From Bordetella trematum (GTDB taxonomy: Bacteria > Pseudomonadota > Gammaproteobacteria > Burkholderiales > Burkholderiaceae_B): DNA of 64,000 nt. The DNA lies in the NCBI RefSeq assembly GCF_900078335.1, contig NZ_FKBR01000012.1:205618-269617 (forward strand), given 5' to 3'. Positions within the stretch are counted from its first letter, which is position 1; each line of letters begins with the position of its first letter. Below, piece after piece: positions 27,797-37,178 of the stretch. Under the pieces are notes generated by a model. That model was not told the DNA's origin. It was given only the letters and a program-made list of their open reading frames with translations, and ran no database searches. The translations under genes were made by a program, and so were the position numbers.

Positions 27797-28738
27797 ATGC
27801 TCAACACCGCCCTGCGCTACTTTCTCGAAGTCGTGGACTCCGGTTCGCTGACCGTCGCCGCCCAGAAGCTGCACGTCTCGCCATCGGCCGTCAGTCGCAT
27901 GATCCGCAAGCTCGAAGAAGAGCACCAGACGCTGTTATTCGAGCGACATGCGCGCGGCATGGTCCTTACCGAAGCGGGCCGCCTGCTCAAGGCCTATGGC
28001 CGGCGCGCCTCGCTGGAAGCCGAGCGCACCCGCGCCGAAATCCGCGACCTCAGCCACGTCGGCCAGCGCCTGATCCGCATCTCGGCCAACCAGGCCTTCG
28101 GGCGCGAGTTGCTGCCGCGCGTGATCGGCCAGTTCCGTGACGAAGATCCCAGCCTGAAGTTCGAACTCAATATCCTGCAGTCTTCCGAGATCAACCGCCG
28201 GGTGCGCGAAGGCGAGGACGATATCGGGGTGAGCTACAACCTCTCGCCGCCGCAAGGCGTGCACATCCAGTATGCGCGCCGCATGCCGGTCTTTGCCATG
28301 ATGGCGCCCGATCATCCCCTGGCGGGGCGGCCCACGCTCTGGATGCGCGAGATCGGCGATCATCCGGTGGCCCTGATGGGCCCGGGCAGCACCATCCGCT
28401 TCATCATCGACCTGTGCTGCATGCACGCGCAGATCGAACTCAACATCGCCCTGACCTGCAACAACCAGAGCGCCATCCAGACCAGTTGCCTGCGCTGGGG
28501 CGCCATCGGTTTCTCGGGCGACCTGACCGTCATGACGGCCACCGAACGTGGCGAGCTGGTCGCCATCCCCATGGCCGACGCCGAACTGCACCAGCGCAAC
28601 GTGCACATCCAGACCATGGCCGAACGCCAGCTGCCCGCCAGCGTGAGTCGCTTCGTCGAGTCGATGGTGCTGCATATGGACGCCGCCTACACCAGCCCGA
28701 CCTGGCAGCCGGCCAGAACGCAAAACGGCGCGCCCTGA
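27797..28738 (+). CDS. LysR-family transcriptional regulator
   Basis: 313 residues from ATG 27797. The N-terminal HTH reads LRYFLEVVDSGSLTVAAQKLHVSPSAVSRMIRKLEEE, classical LysR. The C-terminal effector-binding domain (about 90-295) has the periplasmic-binding-like fold. It is convergent with the M81 peptidase/ABC importer operon and not divergent from any gene, so its target is not obvious; that operon is one candidate. It ends inside a hairpin shared with the opposite strand. Confidence 0.9.
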   Translation: MLNTALRYFLEVVDSGSLTVAAQKLHVSPSAVSRMIRKLEEEHQTLLFERHARGMVLTEAGRLLKAYGRRASLEAERTRAEIRDLSHVGQRLIRISANQAFGRELLPRVIGQFRDEDPSLKFELNILQSSEINRRVREGEDDIGVSYNLSPPQGVHIQYARRMPVFAMMAPDHPLAGRPTLWMREIGDHPVALMGPGSTIRFIIDLCCMHAQIELNIALTCNNQSAIQTSCLRWGAIGFSGDLTVMTATERGELVAIPMADAELHQRNVHIQTMAERQLPASVSRFVESMVLHMDAAYTSPTWQPARTQNGAP

Positions 28739-28752
28739 CAAGGGACGCGCCG
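28722..28752 (-). terminator. Intrinsic terminator of the mlrC operon
   Basis: CGGCGCGCCCT (28726-28736) pairs with AGGG and CGCGCCG (28741-28744, 28746-28752), an 11-bp stem with one bulged A and a 4-nt loop. On the minus strand it is followed by TTTT (28725-28722). It overlaps the last codons of the LysR gene and may stop transcription from both sides. Confidence 0.7.
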
Positions 28753-28776
28753 CAAGCAAGCACCGGGCCGCGTGAA

Positions 28777-30315
28777 CTAGCCGAGCCCGGCAGCCCAGGC
28801 CGGCTCGTGCCAGGCCGCGTTTTCATCCAGCGGCCATACCGGACGTGGCAGACGCTTGAAGTCGATCTGCTTGAGGTTGGGCGTGGTCAGGCCCGGGCTG
28901 TCGACATCATGGATGCGTTCGTTGGGGAAGAACTCATCGAAGCCGGCGCGGTAATGCCCGCGGCTCTTCACGATGACGTGCCCGGCCGTGGCGATGTCGA
29001 TGCCGTGCATCTCCAGCATGGCCGGCTCGGCCAGCTGGCGGCGCAAACTGCCCACCACCACCTTGATGCCCGAATCCACCAGCTCCAGCAGGCAGCTGCG
29101 GCCCAGCGAGAACTTGCGCCCCCGCAGGATGCCGCGCCGGCCCATGCCCTCGCCGTCGGTCAGCTTCAGCACGCGCGCCTTGCTGGCGTAGCGGCGCGAA
29201 TACTCGCTTTCCTCGCGGTTGAAGACGGCCTCGAACTCGGCCCCCTCGCCCAGCGCGGCAGCCTCCTGAACCAGGGCGGGATCGACGAACACGCCCAGCA
29301 CGGCCGGCACCCGCGCCTGATCGAAAGCACGCAGCAACCAGCTGGTATTGCCGCGCCCGCCCCCGCCGGGATTGTCGGCCACGTCGGCGAACAGCAACGG
29401 CTCGCTGGCCTGGCGGGCCAGCTCGACCGCCCGTTCGACGCTGATGGTATTGGCCACGTAGCGGCCGCGGTCGGCCCAGCCGGCGCGCGCGACCTGCAAC
29501 GCCGTGCGACGCGCGGCCTGCAGGTCGCCGCGCGCGGTGACCGTGATGGTCAGTCCGCACTTGGGCAGGTCTGAGAACACGAAACCGGAGCAGACCGCCA
29601 CGTTGGCGATCGGCCCTTCCCCGGGTTTCTGCGTCAGCGCCATTCCCATGCGGACCAGATCGGCATAGGGGCCGCTGGCCGTGCCCAGCGTCACCGAGGG
29701 CGGCGTGAGCGGCAGGCGCACGTAGGCGGTCACCATCTTCGTGCCGCCCAGGATCTCGACGATCAGGTCGGCCGCCTCGGCGCCGCGCTCGCGCTGGTCG
29801 ACGTGCGGATTGGTGCGGTAGGCGATGAGGCCGTCGAGCGCCTGGACGGTGCGCTCTGACACGTTGCAGTGCAGATCATGGGTCGCCACGATGGGGACGT
29901 CAGGCCCGACGACACGCCGCAACAGGTGCATCAGCACCCCCTCGGTGTCATCCTCACCCTCGGCCGAAGAGGCCCCGTGGTTGGCGATGTAGATCGCATC
30001 CACCGGCAAGGCGGCACGCAGGCGCTGTTCCACTTCGGTCAGAAAAGTGTCCCAGACGCCGGCGCTGGCCGGCCCGCCCGGCGGCGCGCCGATCACGATC
30101 AGCGGCGCCGGGACCCAGTCTCCCAGCTGGTTCATGCGTTCATAGAACCCCGTGACCTCGGTGGGCAGGCGGCTGGGGCCGCGCACCAGTTCGGACACGG
30201 CGTCGCCTTCCTCCCAGCACTGAGCCAGGAAGTCGGCCTGCACCGAAGGCGGGCTGAACGCATTGGATTCGAGATGAAAGCCGAGAATCGCGACTTTCGG
30301 GGCCTTACTGCTCAT
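28777..30315 (-). CDS. mlrC: M81-family metallopeptidase, MlrC-like
   Basis: 512 residues, standard length. MlrC (microcystinase C) family motifs are HLESNAFSPP near the N-terminus, IYIANHGASSAEGEDDTEG (about 108-126), IVATHDLHCNVS (about 141-152) and LLFADVADNPGGGGRGNT (about 305-322); conserved His/Asp residues there are the presumed zinc ligands. Members hydrolyse linear peptides or peptide-like compounds, and are common in soil betaproteobacteria that never meet microcystin. AGGAG precedes the ATG. It is the last gene of the ABC importer operon, so it probably degrades what that importer brings in. Confidence 0.88.
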   Translation of the reverse strand: MSSKAPKVAILGFHLESNAFSPPSVQADFLAQCWEEGDAVSELVRGPSRLPTEVTGFYERMNQLGDWVPAPLIVIGAPPGGPASAGVWDTFLTEVEQRLRAALPVDAIYIANHGASSAEGEDDTEGVLMHLLRRVVGPDVPIVATHDLHCNVSERTVQALDGLIAYRTNPHVDQRERGAEAADLIVEILGGTKMVTAYVRLPLTPPSVTLGTASGPYADLVRMGMALTQKPGEGPIANVAVCSGFVFSDLPKCGLTITVTARGDLQAARRTALQVARAGWADRGRYVANTISVERAVELARQASEPLLFADVADNPGGGGRGNTSWLLRAFDQARVPAVLGVFVDPALVQEAAALGEGAEFEAVFNREESEYSRRYASKARVLKLTDGEGMGRRGILRGRKFSLGRSCLLELVDSGIKVVVGSLRRQLAEPAMLEMHGIDIATAGHVIVKSRGHYRAGFDEFFPNERIHDVDSPGLTTPNLKQIDFKRLPRPVWPLDENAAWHEPAWAAGLG

Positions 30316-30331
30316 GCTTGACTCCTGCCCT

Positions 30332-31924
30332 TTAATCCTTGTTCACCGTGTAGAACAGCGACATCTGGGGCTGGAAGTCCTTCCACGGCTTGCGCAGGGC
30401 GGTCACCGGGTAGGTCGCGCCCAGCGGGATGTACGGCACGTCCTCGAACACCTGCAGCTGGATCTCGCGGCCGATCTTCTTCTGGGTTTCCAGGTCCGGG
30501 GCATTGAACCAGTCCAGGCGCAGCTGCTCCAGACGCTCGCTGGTGGGCCAGCCGAACCAGGCCTGCTTGCCGTTGCCGCGCATGGCCAGGTGGCCGGCCG
30601 GATCCAGGTTGTTGGGGCCGGTGTTGCCGGTGAACGCCACGCTCCAGCCGCCGTTCTCCGGCGCTTCCTGGTTGTTGCGACGCTGCACGGCGGTGCCCCA
30701 GTCCATGGTCTGCACGTCCACGTTAAAGCCCAGGCGCTTGAAGAGGTCAGCCGTCACCAGGGCCGCGGCATGCCAGGTCGGGAAATCCACCGGATCCAGC
30801 AGCACGACCTTCTCGCCCTTGTAGCCGGCATCCTTGATGGCCTTGCGGGCAGCTTCGATGTCGCGCTTGCCGGTCAGTTTTTCCATGCCGGCGTCGCTGT
30901 CCATCGGCGAGCCGGGCACGAACACGCCACAGCGATCGCTCCAGTACTCGGGGAAATCGGCGCCGTTCATGGCCGTCATGTATTCGGTCTGGTTGACCGC
31001 GCTCAGCACCGCGCGACGAATGTCCGGGTTGTTGAACGGCGCATGCAGGTGGTTCAGGCGCATCACGCCGATGGTCGGCAGGCTGCGCTTGACCAGATGA
31101 ATGTTGGGGTCCTGGCTGAGGATGGGCAGGAAGTCCGGGTCGACCATCTCCACGCCATCGACCTCATTGGCCTGCAGGGCGGCAATGGCGGTGGCGCGGT
31201 CGGGAATGATGTGCCAGTTCACTTCGTCGACGTGGGCGATCTTGGGGCCCGAGGTGAACGACGGCTTGACGTCTTCCTTGCGCGGCGCATAGCCGTCGAA
31301 CTTGTTGTAGACCACGCGCGAGCCGGAAACCCACTTGTCCTTGTCGAACGTGAACGGGCCGCTGCCGACCATTTCCTTGACGGCTTCGGTTTCCGGCAGC
31401 TGGGCCAGGCGTTCCGGCATGATGGCTGCCATGTTGCCCGACTGGCGGCCCAGGGCGTTCAGGATCAGGGGGAAGGGCTTTTTCAGCTTGAATTGCAGGG
31501 TCTTGTCGTCCAGCGCGGTCAGCGACTCGGTCGACTGCATCAGCGAGCGGCCCATCAGGTCCTTCTTGGCCCAGCGCTGGATGCTGGCCACGGCGTCCTG
31601 GGCGCGCACCGGCGAGCCGTCATGGAACTTCAGGCCATCGCGCAGGGTAATGGTCCACAGCAGGCCGTCGTTCTCGCTCTTGGCGCTTTCGGCCATCTGC
31701 GGCGTGGGCTGGTACTGCTCGTCCAGGCCGAACAGGGTGTCGAACACCAGCTGGGCGTGAACCTGGGTCATGGCCACCGTGGTGAACATGGGGTCCAGCA
31801 GCGTCAGGTCAGCCTGCGGCACCCAGCGGAACACCTTCTTGGCGGGTGCTGCCCAGGCCAGGTTGGGCAGGCCGAAAGCGGCTGCGGAAGCGCCAGTCGC
31901 CAGCAAAAAACTTCTACGATCCAT
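30332..31924 (-). CDS. ABC transporter substrate-binding protein, family 5 (peptide/nickel/opine type)
   Basis: 530 residues. The N-terminus MDRRSFLLATGASAAAFGLPNLAWA has paired arginines and an h-region suited to Tat or Sec export to the periplasm. The mature part follows SBP family 5 (DppA/OppA-like): LLDPMFTT, LRDGLKFHDGSPVRAQDAVASIQRW and AIKDAGYKGEKV. AGGAG lies upstream of the ATG. It is followed 16 nt later by mlrC and preceded by the ATPase gene. It captures the ligand for this importer; peptide-like substrates fit the peptidase neighbour. Confidence 0.9.
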   Translation of the reverse strand: MDRRSFLLATGASAAAFGLPNLAWAAPAKKVFRWVPQADLTLLDPMFTTVAMTQVHAQLVFDTLFGLDEQYQPTPQMAESAKSENDGLLWTITLRDGLKFHDGSPVRAQDAVASIQRWAKKDLMGRSLMQSTESLTALDDKTLQFKLKKPFPLILNALGRQSGNMAAIMPERLAQLPETEAVKEMVGSGPFTFDKDKWVSGSRVVYNKFDGYAPRKEDVKPSFTSGPKIAHVDEVNWHIIPDRATAIAALQANEVDGVEMVDPDFLPILSQDPNIHLVKRSLPTIGVMRLNHLHAPFNNPDIRRAVLSAVNQTEYMTAMNGADFPEYWSDRCGVFVPGSPMDSDAGMEKLTGKRDIEAARKAIKDAGYKGEKVVLLDPVDFPTWHAAALVTADLFKRLGFNVDVQTMDWGTAVQRRNNQEAPENGGWSVAFTGNTGPNNLDPAGHLAMRGNGKQAWFGWPTSERLEQLRLDWFNAPDLETQKKIGREIQLQVFEDVPYIPLGATYPVTALRKPWKDFQPQMSLFYTVNKD

Positions 31925-31966
31925 CGTCTCTCTCCTAGATAAAAAGGAAGTTACTTCCGTGCAGCC

Positions 31967-33814
31967 TTAATACGCGCCGCCAATGCGGTGGCGCGCCACA
32001 AAATGCCCCGGCCCGACCTGCACCAGGGGTTCGACCACGGGCTCGTCGCCCACGGCGCGCGCCGGGCTGGGCAGCTCGGTCAGCTCCAGCACGCCCTGAC
32101 GCCGCTTGGTCGGGTCGGCAATCGGCACCGCCTGCATCAGTTTCCTGGTGTAGGGGTGCTGGGGGTTCTCGAAGATCTCGCGGCGCGGGCCGATCTCGAC
32201 GATCTGGCCCAGGTACATCACCGCCACCCGGTGGCTGATGCGCTCGACCACCGCCATGTCGTGCGAGATGAACAGGTAGCTCACGCCCAGATCGCGCTGC
32301 AGGTCGATCAGCAGGTTGACGATCTGCGCCTGAATCGACACGTCCAGCGCCGAAACCGACTCGTCCGCGATCAGCACCTTCGGGCTGACCGACAGGGCGC
32401 GCGCAATGCAGATGCGCTGGCGCTGGCCGCCGGAGAACTCATGCGGCCAGCGGCGCATCATGGCCGGCGACAGCCCCACGCGCTCGAACAGCTCTGCCAC
32501 CCGGCGCTCGGCCTGCTCGCCGCTGAACAGATTGTGGATCAGCATCGGCTCCATCACGCAATCGCCCACACGCATGCGCGGGTTGAGCGAGGCGAAGGGG
32601 TCCTGAAACACGAACTGCATGTTGCGCCGCAGGGCGCGCAGCGAAGCGGCGTCATCCTGATGAACGGCGCGACCCTCGAACTCGATGTTGCCGCGCGTGA
32701 CCTTGGCCAGACGCAACAGCGAACGGCCGGTCGAGGTCTTGCCGCAACCGGATTCGCCCACCAGCGACAGCGTCTCGCCGGCATGCAGATCGAAGCTGAC
32801 CTGCTCGACGGCGTGCACGCGCTTCTTTACCCGGGCGAACACGCCGCCACGCACGTCAAAGCGCGTGACCAGCCCGTCTACCTTCAGGATGACTTCCGGC
32901 TTGGGCGGCAGCGCAATGCGCTCGGGCTCGCGCTCGCCGGACTCCGACAGCAGCGGGAAGCGGGCCGGCAGGTCCGTGCCACGCATCGCGCCCAGGCGCG
33001 GCACGGCCGCCATCAAGGCCTTGGTGTAAGGGTGGCGCGGCGCCTCGAACAGGCCGCGCACATCGTTGTGCTCGACCGTGTCGCCCTTGCGCATCACGAG
33101 CACGCGGTCGGCCACTTCCGCCACCACGCCCATGTCGTGGGTGATGAAGATGACCCCCATGTCCATCTCGTGCTGCAGCTCGCGGATGAGCTGCAGGATC
33201 TGGGCCTGGATGGTTACGTCAAGCGCGGTGGTCGGTTCGTCGGCGATCAGCAGCGCCGGCTTGCACGACAGCGCCATGGCGATCATGACGCGCTGGCGCA
33301 TGCCGCCGGACAGTTCATGCGGATAGCGGCCCATGATGGCCGCGGCATCCGGGATGCGGACCTGATCCAGAATGCGCCTGGCTGCCGCCTCGGCCTGGCG
33401 CTGGTCGCCCGGCTGGTGCAGGCGGATGGCCTCCACGATCTGCGAACCCACCGTGAACACCGGGTTCAGGGAGGTCATCGGTTCCTGGAAGATCATCCCC
33501 AGGTCGTTGCCGCGCATGCCGCGCATGGTGTCTTCCGAGGCCGCGCCCAGGTCGATGCTCTCGCCGGGCGAACGATGGAATGTCATGCGGCCCTGCTCGA
33601 TGCGGCCGCCGCCGAACTCCACCAGACGCATCACGGCCAGCGAGGTCACCGACTTGCCCGATCCGGACTCGCCCACGATGGCCAGCGTCTCGCCGCGATC
33701 GACGTGCAGGCTCAGGTCCTTGACGGCGCGGAAGGTATTGGGGCCCCGACCGAAAGCGATCGACAGGTTCTCGATCTCCAGCACACGCCGGTTCTGACTC
33801 GTAGTAGTGCTCAT
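31967..33814 (-). CDS. Fused dipeptide/oligopeptide-type ABC ATPase (two ATP-binding domains)
   Basis: 615 residues from ATG 33814, with AGAGG upstream; a TTG three codons earlier is too close to that site. Two complete ABC domains correspond to fused DppD and DppF, as in GsiA: Walker A GESGSGKS and GESGCGKT, signatures LSGGMRQR and FSGGQRQR, Walker [13 protein letters not shown] and [11 protein letters not shown]. Each domain ends with the oligopeptide-type C-terminal extension ([28 protein letters not shown]). In the second Walker B the usual Pro after Glu is Ser. It energises the DppB/C-like permeases encoded 5 nt upstream. Confidence 0.92.
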   Translation of the reverse strand: MSTTTSQNRRVLEIENLSIAFGRGPNTFRAVKDLSLHVDRGETLAIVGESGSGKSVTSLAVMRLVEFGGGRIEQGRMTFHRSPGESIDLGAASEDTMRGMRGNDLGMIFQEPMTSLNPVFTVGSQIVEAIRLHQPGDQRQAEAAARRILDQVRIPDAAAIMGRYPHELSGGMRQRVMIAMALSCKPALLIADEPTTALDVTIQAQILQLIRELQHEMDMGVIFITHDMGVVAEVADRVLVMRKGDTVEHNDVRGLFEAPRHPYTKALMAAVPRLGAMRGTDLPARFPLLSESGEREPERIALPPKPEVILKVDGLVTRFDVRGGVFARVKKRVHAVEQVSFDLHAGETLSLVGESGCGKTSTGRSLLRLAKVTRGNIEFEGRAVHQDDAASLRALRRNMQFVFQDPFASLNPRMRVGDCVMEPMLIHNLFSGEQAERRVAELFERVGLSPAMMRRWPHEFSGGQRQRICIARALSVSPKVLIADESVSALDVSIQAQIVNLLIDLQRDLGVSYLFISHDMAVVERISHRVAVMYLGQIVEIGPRREIFENPQHPYTRKLMQAVPIADPTKRRQGVLELTELPSPARAVGDEPVVEPLVQVGPGHFVARHRIGGAY

Positions 33815-33819
33815 GTGCT

Positions 33820-34653
33820 TCAAATCCTCTTGGCCATGCGCGGATCGACCGCGTCGCGCAGACCGTCACCCAGCATGTTGATCGCCAGGATGGTCACCGA
33901 CAGGAACAGCGCCGGGAAGGCGATCAGGTAAGGCTTGATCTGCCACAACGCGCGCCCTTCGGCCATGATGTTGCCCCACGACGGCAGCGACGGCGGCACG
34001 CCTGCGCCGATGAACGACAGGCTGGCCTCGGCCAGAATCGCCACGCCGCAGATATAGGTGGCCTGCACCATCAGGGCCGCCAGCGTGTTGGGGAAGATAT
34101 GGCGCAGCACGATGCGCAGGCGGCTGGCGCCAGCGGCCACGGCGGCCTCCACATAGGGCTGCTCGCGCAGCGACAGCACCAGGCCGCGCACCAGTCGCAC
34201 CACGCGCGGCACCTCGGCCACGGTGATGGCGATGATCACGTTCTCCAACGACGCGCGCGACAGCGCGATCAGGGCGATGGCCAGCAGGATGGTCGGAATG
34301 GACATGAAGCCGTCCATGATGCGCATCACGATGGCGTCGACCCAGCGCACGAAGCCGGCCGCCAGGCCAATGAGCACGCCGATCACGGTCGACAGGGCCG
34401 CCACCGAGAAACCCACGATGAGCGAGACGCGCGCGCCATAGATCACCCGCGAGTACACGTCGCGACCCAGCAGATCGGTGCCGAACCAGAACTGCTCGCT
34501 CGGCGGGCGAGTGCGGTGGATGGGCGACAGGGCCGTGGGATCGACCGTGCCCAGCCAGGGCGCAAACACCGCCATCAGGAACAGCAGCACTATCAACAGC
34601 CCGCCCACGCCAGCGGTGGGGTGCCGTTTCACGAATTCGAGAACTTGGCGCAT
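33820..34653 (-). CDS. ABC transporter permease, DppC-like
   Basis: 277 residues, six membrane segments. [22 protein letters not shown] and the EAA loop region [23 protein letters not shown] are typical of the DppC/OppC subfamily. Its ATG overlaps the stop of the DppB-like gene as TGATG, so the two permeases are coupled. It forms the inner-membrane channel with its neighbour. Confidence 0.93.
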   Translation of the reverse strand: MRQVLEFVKRHPTAGVGGLLIVLLFLMAVFAPWLGTVDPTALSPIHRTRPPSEQFWFGTDLLGRDVYSRVIYGARVSLIVGFSVAALSTVIGVLIGLAAGFVRWVDAIVMRIMDGFMSIPTILLAIALIALSRASLENVIIAITVAEVPRVVRLVRGLVLSLREQPYVEAAVAAGASRLRIVLRHIFPNTLAALMVQATYICGVAILAEASLSFIGAGVPPSLPSWGNIMAEGRALWQIKPYLIAFPALFLSVTILAINMLGDGLRDAVDPRMAKRI

Positions 34654-35594
34654 CAGTATTTAATCCTCGGGTCGAAAGCGCGGTAAAGCAGATCGACCAG
34701 CAGGTTGATCAGCACGTACATGAAGCTGAACAGCAGGATGACCCCCTGGATCACGGGGTAGTCGCGGCGCAGGATCGCATCGACCACCAGGCGGCCCAGC
34801 CCGGGAATGGAGAACACCGTCTCGGTGACCACCGTGCCGCTGATCAGCAGGGCCACGCCGCTGCCGATGACGGTGATGATGGGCACCGCCGCGTTCTTGA
34901 GCGCATGGCGAAACAGCAGGCCGCGGTTGCCCACGCCCTTGGCGCGCGCCGTACGCACGTAATCCTGGTTGAGCGTTTCCAGCAGCGTGGCGCGGGTGAT
35001 CCGCGTGATCAGGGCGACGTAGACGCTGCCCAGCGCCAGCGCCGGCAGCACCAGCGTGTGCAGCGACGCCCAGAAACCGTCAGCCAGCGGCACATAGCCC
35101 TGCACCGGAAACCAGCGCAGTTGCAGACCGAAGATCCATGCCAGCAGGTAGCCCACCGCGAACGACGGCACCGAGAAGCTGAATACGGCCAGGACCATGA
35201 TGGCGCGGTCCTGCAGGCGGTTGTGTTTCCAGGCGGCCAGCGCGCCGATGGGGATGGCGATGATGACCGACACCAGCAGCGTCATCAGCATCAGCGAGAA
35301 CGTCGGGGCCAGCCGCTGGCTGATCATGTGGCTGACCGGCAGGCCGGTAAACAGCGACGAACCCAGGTCCCCGTGGATCACATTCCAGCCCCAGGCCCCG
35401 AAACGCTGCAGAAACGGCTGATCCAGCCCCAGCGTGGCCCGGATGCGCGCGATGTCCTGCGGCGTGGCGTCCTCGCCGGCCAGCAGCGCCGCCGGATCGC
35501 CGGGCGCCAGGTCCAGCAGGCCGAATACGAACAGCGCGACAAACAGCATGACCGGCAGTGTCATGAGCAGCCGTCGCAGTGTGTACGAAAGCAT
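34653..35594 (-). CDS. ABC transporter permease, DppB-like
   Basis: 313 residues with six membrane segments. Typical DppB/OppB pattern: an N-terminal span, LAPGDPAALLAGEDATPQDIARIRATLGLDQP, and the EAA loop YVRTARAKGVGNRGLLFRHALKNAAVPIIT. AAGGGG lies 5-9 nt before the ATG. It is the first gene of the five-gene leftward operon permease-permease-ATPase-binding protein-MlrC. Confidence 0.93.
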   Translation of the reverse strand: MLSYTLRRLLMTLPVMLFVALFVFGLLDLAPGDPAALLAGEDATPQDIARIRATLGLDQPFLQRFGAWGWNVIHGDLGSSLFTGLPVSHMISQRLAPTFSLMLMTLLVSVIIAIPIGALAAWKHNRLQDRAIMVLAVFSFSVPSFAVGYLLAWIFGLQLRWFPVQGYVPLADGFWASLHTLVLPALALGSVYVALITRITRATLLETLNQDYVRTARAKGVGNRGLLFRHALKNAAVPIITVIGSGVALLISGTVVTETVFSIPGLGRLVVDAILRRDYPVIQGVILLFSFMYVLINLLVDLLYRAFDPRIKY

Positions 35595-35848
35595 TGATTC
35601 CCCTTCCTTCAGTCAAGCCAGGGCCTGGCGGCCATGGCACCCAAACCGGCCCGGCTTGCAAGCAGGGACGATGTGCGGCGGATTCTAGTAAGGCACCAGC
35701 GTTCCATCCATATCAATCTTTTAAAAAAAGCATTGCCTTTATTAGAAACCTCGCGCAAAGCCTTGCCAGCAATGGAACTCGCCTGCGGACGAGCCGGCGC
35801 GCCCTAGGGAAAGCCCCTAGGGAATCCAGCCGTGCGCAGCGCACGCAA
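35595..35848. other. Promoter region of the peptide-importer operon
   Basis: No gene. 35690-35760 is a markedly AT-rich island (TCTTTTAAAAAAAGCATTGCC on the plus strand), the likely promoter zone for the leftward operon. Minus-strand TTGATA and TAGAAT hexamers are present, but 23 bp apart, too far for a normal promoter. Farther right come a CCCTAGGG pair (35802-35822) and a short palindrome CGTGCGC-A-GCGCACG (35831-35845). Confidence 0.5.
35802..35822. repeat. Paired 8-bp palindromes CCCTAGGG
   Basis: CCCTAGGG at 35802-35809 and 35815-35822 are separated by AAAGC, giving a 13-bp period. Each unit is a perfect palindrome and the pair as a whole is near-symmetric. A related CCTAGG occurs at 63603-63608, upstream of the Crp/Fnr gene. 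The spacing looks like a dimeric protein-binding site; the binding factor is unknown. Confidence 0.5.
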
Positions 35849-35891
35849 AACCTTCCCGCCCGCCGGTTTTCGGCCGGCGGACGGGAAGGTT
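35847..35891 (-). terminator. Intrinsic terminator of the fatty acid hydroxylase gene
   Basis: A 17-bp stem with one C-A mismatch (35849-35866 with 35874-35891) and a 7-nt loop. On the minus strand it is followed by TTTT at 35850-35847. It lies 58 nt downstream of the hydroxylase stop. Confidence 0.8.
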
Positions 35892-35948
35892 ATAGAGGAT
35901 TGCGGGGAGATCACGGGCCGCCCCTGAGGCGGCCCGGCAGGCGCCGGC

Positions 35949-37109
35949 TCAGGGGCGGCGACGGAAGGGGTAGGTCTGCTGTGCCAGGAAGGTGCCCGGC
36001 ATGTCGTTGTCCAGGATGCCGTACTTGACCGGCAGGCGCTTGCCCGCGCCGCGCACCGCCGTGCCGAACAGATAGTCGATGAAGGAAAAATGGGCCGCGT
36101 AGTTGCGATCGATGGCCTCTTCATCGGTGGCGTGGTGCCAATGGTGAAAGTCCGGCGTCACGATGATGTAGCGCAGCCAGCCCCAGGGCAGGCGGATATT
36201 GGAGTGAATCAGCACGGCCTGGAAGCCGACGATGATGATGTAGGCATCCAGCACATCCTTGGAGAAGCCCAGCACGAACAGCACGCCCAGCACCGCCACG
36301 CGCGTGATCAGCAGCTCCACCACGTGCAGGCGCGAGCCCGACAGCCAGTCCAGCGTGCGGGTGCTGTGGTGCACCGCGTGAATGCGCCACAGAAAAGGGA
36401 TCTCGTGATAGGCACGGTGCGCGGCGTACTGGGCCAGGTCGGCCACCAGCACGCCCAGGAACAGCTCCACCGGAAACGGCAGCGACACGATGGCCGCCTG
36501 CAGCGGCGGGTAGGCCGCCCACGAAAACAGCTTGTGCACGAAGAAGTTGATGCACAGCAGCACCGCCCCGACCGAGAGGTGGTTGAACAGGAAATGCTTC
36601 ATGTCCACCTGCCAATCCACCCGGAACACCGGCTGGCCGGGATACAGCGGAAACAGCTTTTCGAAGATGATGAAGACCGTGCTGGAGGCCAGCAGGTCCA
36701 GGATGAACCAGTCCAGCCCCAGATAGGGATGGCCGCCCGTGTTGGCCTGGCTGACCACCACATTGCTGCCGCCGGCTGCCACCGCCAGGCACACCAGGGC
36801 GAAGGCGCTGATATTCAGCCAACGCTTGCGCCCGAGCACCGTGTTGCCCAGCGAGATCGTGCCCGCGATCAGCAGGGCCGCGAACAGCAGCACCCGCATG
36901 GCGTCGACGTCGTAGTAAGCGCGCAGCTCGGGCGTGGTGAGATAGGCGGGGAAATGAAAAGCCAGCACGCCCAGCACCGCCAGAATGGCCAGAAACAGGG
37001 CTATGACGCCGCTCATCATGCCGGTGCCGCGATAGATGCGGCCATCCTGGCGAAACAGATTCAACACCCGGCGGTGAGCCGGCGGAACGGGAGGCAGTTG
37101 CGGTTCCAT
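35949..37109 (-). CDS. Sterol desaturase / fatty acid hydroxylase superfamily protein
   Basis: 386 residues with about eight membrane segments. The three His clusters that bind the di-iron centre are present: HRAYHE (about 223-228), HAVHHS (about 237-242) and HHWHH (about 318-322). Members hydroxylate or desaturate lipids at the membrane using O2. The N-terminal 150 residues are extra membrane spans of unknown role. It follows prpR by 69 nt on the same strand, with no strong ribosome-binding site and its own terminator downstream, so it may be a separate unit. Substrate unknown. Confidence 0.85.
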   Translation of the reverse strand: MEPQLPPVPPAHRRVLNLFRQDGRIYRGTGMMSGVIALFLAILAVLGVLAFHFPAYLTTPELRAYYDVDAMRVLLFAALLIAGTISLGNTVLGRKRWLNISAFALVCLAVAAGGSNVVVSQANTGGHPYLGLDWFILDLLASSTVFIIFEKLFPLYPGQPVFRVDWQVDMKHFLFNHLSVGAVLLCINFFVHKLFSWAAYPPLQAAIVSLPFPVELFLGVLVADLAQYAAHRAYHEIPFLWRIHAVHHSTRTLDWLSGSRLHVVELLITRVAVLGVLFVLGFSKDVLDAYIIIVGFQAVLIHSNIRLPWGWLRYIIVTPDFHHWHHATDEEAIDRNYAAHFSFIDYLFGTAVRGAGKRLPVKYGILDNDMPGTFLAQQTYPFRRRP

Positions 37110-37178
37110 ATCGTTATTGTGTTACCCGGGGTTGCGAGTGTAGCGCCCGCCCCGGAACGCGCCTGCAAGCAAACGTGA

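Noticed and set aside
28777-30315. A microcystin-degradation gene cluster
   Set aside because: Only the MlrC family is present; no mlrA, mlrB or mlrD-like gene. The family is widespread outside microcystin degraders.
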